Origin: Herbaspirillum sp. WKF16 | GTDB taxonomy: Bacteria; Pseudomonadota; Gammaproteobacteria; Burkholderiales; Burkholderiaceae_D | Reading direction: 5' to 3' | Length of the DNA: 64,000 nt | Assembly: GCF_028993615.1 (NCBI RefSeq) | Contig: NZ_CP118632.1 | Span: 2,170,001 to 2,234,000, forward strand | Shown here: positions 56,154 through 64,000 of the stretch, piece by piece | How the letters are laid out: each line of letters begins with the position of its first letter | Position numbering within the stretch: the stretch's first letter is position 1 | Made by a program: the position numbers and the translations under genes | The notes under the pieces: generated by a model | What the model saw: the letters and a program-made list of their open reading frames with translations, nothing else | Told to the model about the DNA's origin: nothing | Database searches by the model: none

Positions 56154-58391
56154 ATGAACACCGTAAATGACGGGCTCAACAGCCCGGCCGCTGCATTGGA
56201 CGACAGGCAGCGCACTCCAGCCGATACGGCCAATCTGGATTTGATCCGGCTGTATGCCCAGCTCAATGGATTGAGCCTGGATGCGCAGCAGTTGGAGCAC
56301 TATTTCTCAGTGCCGGGAACGATTCTTGGCATGGCTGAAATGATCCAGGCCCTGCAAGGACTGGAGTTCGAAGCTTCGCTGCAAAGAGGGCGTATTGAAC
56401 AACTGAATGCGGGAATGCTGCCCTTGCTGGCGGAAGGCCTCGACGGGCGTTTCATGCTGCTGGGACGCGTCGAGGCCGGGAGCGTCGTGGTGCAGGTTGC
56501 CGGCGAACGTCAGCCTCACCAACTGGCTCTGACGCAGTTCGGTGAGATGTGGACCGGTCGCTGGATCAAGGCGGTACGCCGCGCCGGTATTCACGAGCAG
56601 AACCGCACGGAGGTGCACAAGTTCGGTGTGGGCTGGTTCTGGCAAGCTCTGCGCAAGTACCGCGGTTTGATGGGCGAAGTGCTGCTGGCATCGTTCTTCG
56701 TTCAGGTATTTGCCTTAATTACGCCACTGTTTTTCCAAGTTGTGATTGACAAGGTGCTGACGCATCGGTCGTTATCCACGCTGGACGTGATGGTCGTTGC
56801 CATGGTCGGTGTTGCCATTTTCGAGGTGGTGCTTTCCGGCATGCGCCACTACCTGTTTTCGCATACCACCAACCGCATCGATGTGGAGCTAGGCTCCAAG
56901 TTGTTCAGGCACCTGATGCACCTTCCGCTCGCCTTCTTCGAGTCGCGCCGCAGCGGCGACACCGTCGCGCGCATGCGCGAACTGGAGAACGCCCGCAATT
57001 TCCTGACCGGCCAAGCGCTGACCAGTTGGCTGGATCTGCTCTTCGCGATTGTTTTCCTGGGTGTCATGTTCTATTACAGCGCCACATTGACCTTCATCGT
57101 GCTGGCCGCCTTGCCGATTTTTTTCGGTGCTTCTTGGCTCATTACGCCGCTACTGCGCAAGAAGCTGGAAGACAAGTTCGCGCTGGGTGCGGAAAACCAG
57201 ACCTTCCTGGTCGAGACGATCACGGCCATGGAAACCTTGAAGGGCCAAGCCGTCGAGCCGCAATGGCAGCGCGAATGGGAGCGGCGCCTGGGCGACTATG
57301 TCAACGTAGCCTTTTCTAGCGGCCACCTCGGCAGCGCGACCAACCAGTTCATTTCGCTCACCAGCAAGTTGCTGACTGTCTTGCTGCTGTGGTTTGGTGC
57401 TCGACTTGTGATCGACGGCGACCTGACCGTCGGCGGCCTGATCGCCTTTAACATGCTATCGGGCCGCGTGAATGCGCCAATCCTGAAGCTTGCTTCCTTG
57501 TGGCAGGACTTCACGCAGATGAAGGTCTCGATCAAACGCCTGGCTGACATCATGGATGCGCCGGCAGAGCCGGCATTCCAACCCGCGCGCGCGACGCCGC
57601 CCAGCATCCAAGGCAACGTGAGTTTCCGCGACGTCTCGTTCCGTTATCGCCAGGATGGCCCTGACGTGTTGGACGAAGTCTCGTTCGATGTCACCGCCGG
57701 CGAGATAATCGGGCTGGTGGGCGTGTCCGGTGCTGGAAAGACTACGCTGGTGCGCCTGATACAGCGGCTTTATACGCCGCAGCGCGGGCGTATCCTGGTT
57801 GATGGCATTGACCTGAACCTGGTCGACACCAGCTGGCTTCGTAGGCAGATCGGGGTGGTGGGCCAGGACAATATCTTGTTCAACCGCTCAGTGCGCGACA
57901 ACATTGCGCTGGCCAATTCACAGCTGTCGATGGAAGAGATCATGAATGCCGCCAAGTTGGCCGGCGCGCATGAGTTCATTCTCGAGTTACCGGAGGGCTA
58001 TGACACCGTCATCGGTGAGCGTGGCAGCAAGCTTTCCGGCGGACAGCGCGCGCGCATATCGATCGCCCGCGCCCTGGCGACCAATCCGCGACTACTGCTG
58101 CTGGACGAGGCAACGGCAGCCTTGGACTATGAGTCTGAACGCGTCATTCACGACAACATGGCGGAAATTTGTCGTGGACGGACAGTGTTTATTGTGGCGC
58201 ATCGGCTGTCAACCTTGCGGCTAGCCAACCGCATTCTTGTTTTGGAGCGCGGCAAGGTGATCGAAACGGGGCACCATCAGGAACTGGTATCGCGACGCGG
58301 CCGCTACTTCGATTTGTACAACGCGCACCAAGTACTGGAGGTTAGCGGGGAGGCGGTGGCGCTCAAGCAGGTGGAGGTGGCACATGTCTGA
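56154..58391 (+). CDS. Type I secretion ABC transporter (HlyB-like)
   Basis: 745 residues. Residues ~20-140 form a C39-like domain without the catalytic Cys (as in HlyB), for binding unfolded substrate rather than cleaving leaders. The transmembrane domain follows (GLMGEVLLASFFVQVFALIT onward), then the ABC domain: Walker A GVSGAGKTTLVR, signature LSGGQRARISIARAL, Walker B LLLLDEATAALD, H-loop VAHRLSTL. GAGGGA precedes the ATG at 56154. The HlyD gene overlaps its end by 8 bp. Confidence 0.95.
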   Translation: MNTVNDGLNSPAAALDDRQRTPADTANLDLIRLYAQLNGLSLDAQQLEHYFSVPGTILGMAEMIQALQGLEFEASLQRGRIEQLNAGMLPLLAEGLDGRFMLLGRVEAGSVVVQVAGERQPHQLALTQFGEMWTGRWIKAVRRAGIHEQNRTEVHKFGVGWFWQALRKYRGLMGEVLLASFFVQVFALITPLFFQVVIDKVLTHRSLSTLDVMVVAMVGVAIFEVVLSGMRHYLFSHTTNRIDVELGSKLFRHLMHLPLAFFESRRSGDTVARMRELENARNFLTGQALTSWLDLLFAIVFLGVMFYYSATLTFIVLAALPIFFGASWLITPLLRKKLEDKFALGAENQTFLVETITAMETLKGQAVEPQWQREWERRLGDYVNVAFSSGHLGSATNQFISLTSKLLTVLLLWFGARLVIDGDLTVGGLIAFNMLSGRVNAPILKLASLWQDFTQMKVSIKRLADIMDAPAEPAFQPARATPPSIQGNVSFRDVSFRYRQDGPDVLDEVSFDVTAGEIIGLVGVSGAGKTTLVRLIQRLYTPQRGRILVDGIDLNLVDTSWLRRQIGVVGQDNILFNRSVRDNIALANSQLSMEEIMNAAKLAGAHEFILELPEGYDTVIGERGSKLSGGQRARISIARALATNPRLLLLDEATAALDYESERVIHDNMAEICRGRTVFIVAHRLSTLRLANRILVLERGKVIETGHHQELVSRRGRYFDLYNAHQVLEVSGEAVALKQVEVAHV

Positions 58392-59733
58392 TCTGCAACT
58401 GGCCACTGCCAATTCTGCGCAAAAGGAATTCGGTCATGCTTTTTCTTCTGCAGCCATCAGCATTCAGGCTAGGCCGCCGGCCTACATAGCGCGCATGGTG
58501 ACACTGGCCATTTGCGCGATGGCGTTCATGGCGGCGATCTATGCCTTCCTGGCGCATATCGACATCGTCGTCTCAGTCCAAGGGCGCGTTATTCCGTCGG
58601 GGAAGAGCAAGGTAATTCAGTCTCTGGAGAGCGGGGTGGTCAAGGAGATATTCGTCAAGGATGGTCAAAAAGTAGCCTCCGGCACCATCCTGCTGACGCT
58701 TGATCAGACCACGACAGATGCCGACAGACGCCGTCTGCAATACGAATACTGGGAGAGCGAGGCGGATGTTGCCCGTCTGAACGCGCTGTTGCAGGGGAAG
58801 TCGAGTTTCAGTCTGCCTGGTGATGCGCCCAAGGAGATTCTGGTGAACCAACAGGCGATTCTGACAAGCCGCCTGACTGAACAGTCATCGAAGATGGCGT
58901 CGCTTGATGCCGACGTCGCTCGGCGTCAGGCTGACTATGATGCGGTGGCTTCCAACGTTCAGCAAATCAGGGTCAGCTTGCCGCTAGTTGAAAAGAAGCA
59001 TCAGATGCGCGAGGAACTGGCCAAGACCGGGCATATCGCCGAAACCGGCCTGATCGAGACCAAGTTGGAGCTGATCAACCTGCAGAAGGAAGAGGCCATC
59101 CAGCAGAATCGGCTGAAGGAATCTGGCGCGGGCATGCGTGCGGCCGTGCAGCAGAAGGCGCAGGCGCTGGCGGAATTCCGGGCAAGGGCATCGTCGGAAC
59201 TGGTCGACGCCATCAAGAAGGTCAACGTAGCCAAGCAGGAGCTGGTCAAGGCTACGCAGCGTCGCGACCTGCAAGTGCTCAAGGCACCCATTGATGGCGT
59301 TGTCCAACAATTGGCCGTGACCACGGTAGGTGGGGTGGTCACACCGGCGCAACCGTTGATGAGCGTGGTTCCCGAAAATTCGCCGTTGGAGGTGGAGGCG
59401 CAGGTCAATAATCGTGATATCGGCCACGTCCGCATTGGACAGCGAGTCATTGCGAAGATCGAGACGTTCGATTTCACGCGCTATGGCTATATCGAAGGAA
59501 CAGTTCAGTGGGTAGGAACTGATGCTGTGATGGATCAAAAGCTAGGCCCTATCTACCCGGTGCGTATCCAGCTCAAGGACATGCACACACCGAATAGGGT
59601 CCACGGTAACAAGGGCCGCATTGTCGCGGGGATGAACGTCACCGCCGATATCAAGACCGATGAACGCCGTATGATCGAGTATTTCCTCGCTCCGATGCTG
59701 CGCTACAAAGAGGAGTCGTTGCGTGAGCGTTGA
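58384..59733 (+). CDS. Type I secretion membrane-fusion protein (HlyD-like)
   Basis: 449 residues. A cytoplasmic N-terminus and one membrane helix (MVTLAICAMAFMAAIYAFLA) lead to a lipoyl-like segment (GRVIPSGKSKVIQSLESGVV), a long coiled coil (~residues 115-300) and the HlyD C-terminal beta domain (LKAPIDGVVQQLAV, VVTPAQPLMSVVPE). It bridges the HlyB-like ABC protein to the TolC-like channel. GGAGG lies 7 nt before the ATG. Confidence 0.95.
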   Translation: MSDLQLATANSAQKEFGHAFSSAAISIQARPPAYIARMVTLAICAMAFMAAIYAFLAHIDIVVSVQGRVIPSGKSKVIQSLESGVVKEIFVKDGQKVASGTILLTLDQTTTDADRRRLQYEYWESEADVARLNALLQGKSSFSLPGDAPKEILVNQQAILTSRLTEQSSKMASLDADVARRQADYDAVASNVQQIRVSLPLVEKKHQMREELAKTGHIAETGLIETKLELINLQKEEAIQQNRLKESGAGMRAAVQQKAQALAEFRARASSELVDAIKKVNVAKQELVKATQRRDLQVLKAPIDGVVQQLAVTTVGGVVTPAQPLMSVVPENSPLEVEAQVNNRDIGHVRIGQRVIAKIETFDFTRYGYIEGTVQWVGTDAVMDQKLGPIYPVRIQLKDMHTPNRVHGNKGRIVAGMNVTADIKTDERRMIEYFLAPMLRYKEESLRER

Positions 59734-61132
59734 TCGTTGGAAGAAGCATCAGTCGACCGGGATTCTTAAGAATGGTGCGCAGCGTGGTTATGTGATCGGA
59801 TTAGTAGGATTTGCGCTAGCGGCTTCTATTTTCCCGGTGCGTGCGGAGACGTTGAGTGAGGCATATCGGCGAGCGTTGAAACAAGACCCGGTATTCGATT
59901 CGGCCCGCTATGCATTGGAAGCTGCGCAGGAGAGGTTGCCGCAAGCCAGAGCAGGATTGTTGCCAAACGTTAATGCCGGATTCAACGCCAGTTCGCAGAA
60001 AGGCGACGCATCGTTCAGCGACGCACCATATATGGCGAGAGACGCGCGCACACGGGGATGGTCCTTGCAGTTGAACCAGCCGCTATTCAGGCTTGCGAAT
60101 TGGATTGCTTACGATCAGGCGGATGCGCAAATCCGCCAAGCAGATGCCCAATTTTCACAAGCGCAGCAGGACGTGGTACTACGGGTCGCTCAGGCGTACT
60201 TCGATGTCTTGGTTGCTGAAGAAAGCTTGTCGGTTGCCCAGACGCAGCTCAACGCGGTCGAGCAGCAGCTTGGCTTGGCCAAACGCAATTTTGACGTCGG
60301 GGTATCGACGATTACAGATACCTATGAAGCTAAATCACGTTTTGATCTGGCTACTTCGCAGCGCATTGCGGCGATGAATGACCTGGTTAACAAACGCGCT
60401 GAATATGAGCGCGTGACCGGTGAAGAACCTCGTGATCTTCTCGAATTGCGTCAGGATATATCTCTACCCAAGCCCACCCCGCCGGATCTACCGTCCTGGC
60501 TAGCGGCTGCGCGAGAACAGAATCCATTGGTGCGTGTGCAGTTGGCGGCGCAAGAGGTAGCGAAGAAGGAGATCGCGAAGAACCGGGCAGGGCATGCTCC
60601 GACGCTGGACATGACTGCCTCGTACGGACGCAACTACTCGTCGGGCAGCCTGACTTCGCCGGCGGATATCGATACGCGGGCGCGTTCCACCCAGATCGGT
60701 GTCCAGCTGAACATTCCAATCTACTCAGGCGGTGCGACGGAGTCCAAAGTACGCGAGGCGGCCTCCAACTACTATAAAGCGCGAGCAGACTGGGAGACGG
60801 CAACACGGCAAGCGGCGACATCAGCCAAGCAAGCGTTTACTGCCTTTGACAGCGGACAGTCTCAGATTGATGCATTGCAGTCGGCGGTCGAGTCTAGCCG
60901 AAGCTCCGTCGAAGCCAACAAAGTGGGCTACCGTATCGGAACGCGTATTAACATCGACGTTTTGAATGCCGAACAGCAATTGGCCTCTGCTCAGCGCGAT
61001 CTGGTGAAGACCAAATATGAAACCTTGATGCAAGGCCTCCGCCTTAAAGCGTCAGCAGGCTTGCTGGTAGAGCAAGATGTCTATCAAATTGATGCTCTGA
61101 TGGTGCGCAAACCATCTTCCATAGCTCAATAG
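59723..61132 (+). CDS. TolC-family outer-membrane channel of the type I system
   Basis: 469 residues. GTG start overlapping hlyD by 11 bp. A signal peptide (YVIGLVGFALAASIFPVRAE) is followed by the TolC fold: TLSEAYRRALKQDPVFDSAR, duplicated helical repeats, and TRINIDVLNAEQQLASAQRD near the C-terminus. A dedicated TolC paralogue within the operon, so the export path is complete. Confidence 0.95.
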   Translation: MSVDRWKKHQSTGILKNGAQRGYVIGLVGFALAASIFPVRAETLSEAYRRALKQDPVFDSARYALEAAQERLPQARAGLLPNVNAGFNASSQKGDASFSDAPYMARDARTRGWSLQLNQPLFRLANWIAYDQADAQIRQADAQFSQAQQDVVLRVAQAYFDVLVAEESLSVAQTQLNAVEQQLGLAKRNFDVGVSTITDTYEAKSRFDLATSQRIAAMNDLVNKRAEYERVTGEEPRDLLELRQDISLPKPTPPDLPSWLAAAREQNPLVRVQLAAQEVAKKEIAKNRAGHAPTLDMTASYGRNYSSGSLTSPADIDTRARSTQIGVQLNIPIYSGGATESKVREAASNYYKARADWETATRQAATSAKQAFTAFDSGQSQIDALQSAVESSRSSVEANKVGYRIGTRINIDVLNAEQQLASAQRDLVKTKYETLMQGLRLKASAGLLVEQDVYQIDALMVRKPSSIAQ

Positions 61133-61182
61133 CATGCGATGTCTTTTGAGCGCCGAACATATATGACACTGAAGGATGATTG

Positions 61183-61683
61183 ATGAGCGAAGCAAAGAAT
61201 GAATTTTCCGGCAAGGAGCTGCACGATCTGGCCGAAATCGCGATGGACCAAGCAAAGCGCGTCAGCCAGAAAATCCCGATTCTGGGGCCGGTCACCTGGT
61301 TGATGATGCAGCAGGCAGCAACACGACATACGCTGCTAAGCGACCTGGAGTGGCGCATCATGCCGCCATTGGTGTTGGATCAAGCCAAGTTATACATGCG
61401 CGAGCAGATGCCGTTGGCTTTTGTCACTTGGGCAAAATTGTCGGACGACGTGGTGAGCCGCTATCGTAAAGCGCCACATCATTTGACAGCCGCCGATTGG
61501 CGTTCCGGTGAGCAGGTGTGGATCATCGACCTGATTGCACCGTATGGCGGCGTACAGGATATTTTGACCGAACTGCGTGTCAACATCTTCCCGGGCCAGG
61601 TCATCCACCAGTTGGCACCGATGCCGCAAGGTGACGCAAAGGTAATCAAATGGGAAGCAGTCGCTTCTTCGGCTAAACACTAA
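61183..61683 (+). CDS. HlyC-family toxin-activating lysine acyltransferase
   Basis: 166 residues, the HlyC length. Catalytic candidates: His49 in QAATRHTLLSDLEWRI, matching HlyC His23, and Asp116 in WIIDLIAPYGG, matching HlyC Asp92; AFVTWAKLSDDV matches the HlyC SWANLS motif. HlyC uses acyl-ACP to acylate internal lysines of RTX toxins before export. The start is the ATG at 61183 with AAGGA 6 nt before it. The only nearby candidate substrate is the giant protein. Confidence 0.92.
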   Translation: MSEAKNEFSGKELHDLAEIAMDQAKRVSQKIPILGPVTWLMMQQAATRHTLLSDLEWRIMPPLVLDQAKLYMREQMPLAFVTWAKLSDDVVSRYRKAPHHLTAADWRSGEQVWIIDLIAPYGGVQDILTELRVNIFPGQVIHQLAPMPQGDAKVIKWEAVASSAKH

Positions 61684-61702
61684 CTATTCAGGGAGCAAGG
61701 CG

Positions 61703-62449
61703 ATGTCCGAACAACACATTCAGTCCACGTCGGCGAACACCGAAAATCCGAGCGACTTTACTATTTTCTACCGTCCTTCGACACAGACCGTAGCTAGCTG
61801 GAGTGTGACGCGGTTGCCGGTCGAGCGCTCATTTGATGCTTCCGTTGCCAGCCTTGGTTGCGACTCCGGATCTTGCGTGCTGGCCGGCACTCCAGTCTTG
61901 CTCGCCGATGGCACGACCAAAGCCATCGAGACTTTTACGGGGGGCGAGATGGTGCGCACTCTGAGCGGTGTATCGCGGGTGCGGGCGCTGGAAAATCCAA
62001 GGCTGGGGGTAACGCGCCGGATTATCGAATTGTGTGTAGGCAACGAAGCGCCTTTGATGATCTCCGATGAGCATGCGATGTGGATGCGATTTGAACAAGA
62101 TGGCTTACAGACCGAATGGTGGGGCGTCTACAACTTCAATCACTACTTGGTGGAAAAGGAAAACGGGATTGGCGTCAGGTTGCAGCGCGATGCCAAACCG
62201 TTGCGTTTCGACGTACCCCAGACTCATGCTCACATCGATGGCTGGAAACATGTGCAGCCGATTTACCACATGATGCACCCTGACACGCCGCTCTATCACC
62301 TGGATGTGGAAGAGGGCGGGAGCTATATTGCCGGCGGCTTCGTTATCAGTAGCCATGCGGTCGACCGCGATGGCGAGGGCGTTCGTTGGACTGGTGCTGG
62401 AACCCATGTCGAGGCGGACGAGTTCCTTGCCTCGTTGGCCAACGCCTGA
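61703..62449 (+). CDS. Stand-alone Hint (hedgehog/intein) domain protein
   Basis: 248 residues. Block A is SGSCVLAGTPVLLADG with Cys58 as potential nucleophile, then KAIETFTGGEMVRT; block B is LMISDEHAMW with His124 (TxxH-like); the C-terminal block is YHLDVEEGGSYIAGGFVISS followed by His218. The canonical terminal Asn of inteins is absent. A ~57-residue N-terminal leader precedes Cys58, and ~28 residues follow the Hint core. It could cleave itself, form a thioester, or process a partner. Located between HlyC-like and methyltransferase genes. Confidence 0.83.
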   Translation: MSEQHIQSTSANTENPSDFTIFYRPSTQTVASWSVTRLPVERSFDASVASLGCDSGSCVLAGTPVLLADGTTKAIETFTGGEMVRTLSGVSRVRALENPRLGVTRRIIELCVGNEAPLMISDEHAMWMRFEQDGLQTEWWGVYNFNHYLVEKENGIGVRLQRDAKPLRFDVPQTHAHIDGWKHVQPIYHMMHPDTPLYHLDVEEGGSYIAGGFVISSHAVDRDGEGVRWTGAGTHVEADEFLASLANA

Positions 62450-62462
62450 TCAGTTTGCGCAT

Positions 62463-63017
62463 ATGACCATACCAGCACCGTACACGGACGCGGACGAGGC
62501 GGCGCGTGCTTCGCGTCACTATCTGTCTCGCTTCGGAGCGCAGCAGACTCCGATGCGTTTGCGTCAGGAGATCATGCGACAGCTGAATGGTGTTTCGGGT
62601 GATGTGATGTGGGATGTCGGCGCCGGTTCTGGAGCGATAGCCATTGAATGGAAGATTTCGCGTCCCGAATCCCGGGTGATTGCCATTGAACGATACGAAG
62701 ATCGCTGCGAGGACATCGCCTACAACGCTTTCGCTCACGGCGTACATGTCGACATCCTTCTCTCTGAACTGGAGGGCGTGCCAGCGATGTTGCCTACCCC
62801 AGACATGATTTGGCTAGGCTGTCCCGGAGAAAGCGAGGTCGATCTGTTCGTGCCATTGTGGTCGTATCTGGATTCGGGCGGTTGGATGGCGTGTAATGCG
62901 GTCAGCGCGCGTGGTATTGAACGGCTGCGTCGTGCGCATGAGCGCTTCGGCGGCAAGCTGGTACGCCATTCCGGTTACGACTTGCCGCGCGAACTGTGGA
63001 TCGCTCACAAGGACTGA
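62463..63017 (+). CDS. CbiT-like SAM-dependent methyltransferase
   Basis: 184 residues. Motif I is MWDVGAGSGAIAIEW, followed by SRVIAIERYEDRCEDIAYNA, the closest pattern being CbiT/CobL C-terminal precorrin-6/7 C15-methyltransferase. No other cobalamin gene is in the window, so a corrin role is doubtful and a methylation step in the secretion cluster is more likely. The start is the ATG at 62463, 13 bp after the Hint gene; a longer open frame overlaps that gene and is not needed. Confidence 0.78.
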   Translation: MTIPAPYTDADEAARASRHYLSRFGAQQTPMRLRQEIMRQLNGVSGDVMWDVGAGSGAIAIEWKISRPESRVIAIERYEDRCEDIAYNAFAHGVHVDILLSELEGVPAMLPTPDMIWLGCPGESEVDLFVPLWSYLDSGGWMACNAVSARGIERLRRAHERFGGKLVRHSGYDLPRELWIAHKD

Positions 63018-63021
63018 TCGC

Positions 63022-64000
63022 ATGACGACATCCTCACCGGGGTTGCAGGAACGCCTGAAGGATCCAGCGCGGCTATGTCCGATATTGGCCGGAATTGGCA
63101 AGATTAGTGGCAACAGGTTGTGGATCAGACTGGCTGACGAGATCGTTGAGGTAGCAGCGCCCGGTCGCTATCTGGACAAGCTATTTGACTGGTGCCAGGG
63201 CGAGCTCTCGCTGACGCAGATTGACGAACGCGCGCTCGCACATTTCGGTGATTGCGAGTTCTCCGCTTTCGTCTCGGCCATGTTGGCAAGCGGCGTGTTA
63301 GTCGATGCCTCGCTTGGCTTGGCACATTTTTCTAGGGTACTGGAAAAGAGTGGCAAGCCTCCGCAAGCCGATTCGTGGCCAGTGGTTGCAGCCCCGAAAT
63401 TACCACAACTGGGTAACCTGATCGGACTTGGCGCCCCGCCCGCTAGCAAGCTGTTGTCGCTGGGGGCGGCACGCTCATCGACGCCCGCTTTCGGAGGTGG
63501 GGCCTTTTCGAAGGCTAGCCTGAATGTGCTCCTTTTCGCCGCCTATGGGCAAAGTAATGATGGTCACAGGATGGTCGCTTCAGCGGGCGGCTTCTATCCG
63601 TTGATACTGCATCTGGTGTTGTTGAGCGAAATTGAGGATATTCCTGCGGGTGGATACAAGGTGCACTTCACCGAGGGGGCTGTTCTGCTAGAGGCCTTGC
63701 CATCGGTTGATGTTGGTCAGGTACCGAGGGCCTTGGCAAATCCAGCCATCATGCGTGGCGCTACAGGATGGTTGCTCATTTCGGCTGATGTTCGGGCAGG
63801 CGCATTGAAATACGGTAACCGGGCGTTTTCTCATGCCTTGATCGAAGCCGGTTCGGTGGTGCAGAACATCGCGCTGGCGGCAACAGAGCAAGCTTGTGCT
63901 TGGCGCGCCATGGGAGTCATCGACATAGCTCATGCTGGCGCCGTGTTTGACTGCGATCCGGCAATTTCGCCTCCTATCGTCAGCGGCCTATTCGGCAATC
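63022..64000 (+). CDS. SagB/McbC-type nitroreductase-fold dehydrogenase, 3' truncated by window edge
   Basis: 326 residues visible, open at base 64000. ATG at 63022, AAGGA 9 nt before, 4 bp after the methyltransferase stop. The N-terminal ~110 residues look like a small winged-helix domain. The FMN-binding nitroreductase core begins at RSSTPAFGGG (residue 151), with ASAGGFYPLILHLVL (186-200) and LKYGNRAFSHALIEAGSVVQ (262-281), the SagB signature including a Lys-Tyr pair at 263-264 as in McbC-type enzymes. Such enzymes oxidise azolines to azoles in thiazole/oxazole-modified peptides. No cyclodehydratase is visible before the window ends. Confidence 0.85.
   Translation, partial: MTTSSPGLQERLKDPARLCPILAGIGKISGNRLWIRLADEIVEVAAPGRYLDKLFDWCQGELSLTQIDERALAHFGDCEFSAFVSAMLASGVLVDASLGLAHFSRVLEKSGKPPQADSWPVVAAPKLPQLGNLIGLGAPPASKLLSLGAARSSTPAFGGGAFSKASLNVLLFAAYGQSNDGHRMVASAGGFYPLILHLVLLSEIEDIPAGGYKVHFTEGAVLLEALPSVDVGQVPRALANPAIMRGATGWLLISADVRAGALKYGNRAFSHALIEAGSVVQNIALAATEQACAWRAMGVIDIAHAGAVFDCDPAISPPIVSGLFGN

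Overview
The window looks like a chromosomal segment of a betaproteobacterium of the Oxalobacteraceae, most likely Herbaspirillum or a close relative. The evidence is high-GC coding with strong GC3 bias, the conserved yicC-gmk-rpoZ-spoT block facing rph-rdgB-hemW, a DUF3422 protein next to greB, and a biuret/allophanate locus of a type I associate with Herbaspirillum. This placement is from gene content and protein resemblance only. I saw no rRNA, tRNA or CRISPR array.

Positions 1-32.5 kb are mostly housekeeping and signalling genes: the end of a HAMP-GGDEF diguanylate cyclase; an RraA-like protein; a toxin-first RelE/HTH toxin-antitoxin pair; a FUSC membrane protein; a hotdog thioesterase; isocitrate lyase (aceA) with a clear terminator; the molybdate importer modABC divergent from a short ModE, with a ModE-like operator between them; a CLC chloride channel; rlmJ; a degenerate-EAL/HDOD protein; a tandem methylglyoxal-synthase-like protein; greB; DUF3422; azoR divergent from a LysR regulator; spoT, rpoZ, gmk and yicC; rph, rdgB and hemW; a second HDOD protein next to a PAS-GGDEF-EAL protein; a solute-binding protein; and a YcgR-like PilZ flagellar brake. 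A nested fold-back repeat sits at about 30.5-30.7 kb.

Positions 32.7-44.8 kb form one same-strand catabolic locus, read right to left: allophanate hydrolase (atzF), an SsuABC-type importer, a BMP/RbsA-type importer with two permeases, two cysteine hydrolases (one strongly resembling biuret hydrolase), an AtzH-like DUF3225 protein and a GntR/FCD regulator. A 30-bp near-perfect palindrome lies just upstream of atzF and is a good operator candidate. The inferred role is import of biuret or related carbamoyl-nitrogen compounds and their breakdown to ammonia and CO2.

Positions 44.8-47.3 kb are gene-poor, AT-richer, and contain a decayed IS3-family element (orfA broken, orfB intact, 26-bp inverted repeats, no visible target duplication).

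Positions 47.3-64 kb hold the most unusual content: a small membrane protein translationally coupled to a 2604-residue secreted protein (hydrophobic glycine-rich N-terminal part, EF-hand-like calcium loops, seven cadherin-like repeats, no RTX nonapeptides), a GNAT acetyltransferase, a complete type I secretion apparatus (HlyB-, HlyD- and TolC-like), an HlyC-family lysine acyltransferase, a stand-alone Hint-domain protein, a CbiT-like methyltransferase without cobalamin genes, and a SagB/McbC-type flavin dehydrogenase that runs off the window. This combines toxin acylation, Hint chemistry and an azole-type RiPP tailoring enzyme around one type I secreted giant protein. It is the best candidate here for an undescribed system.
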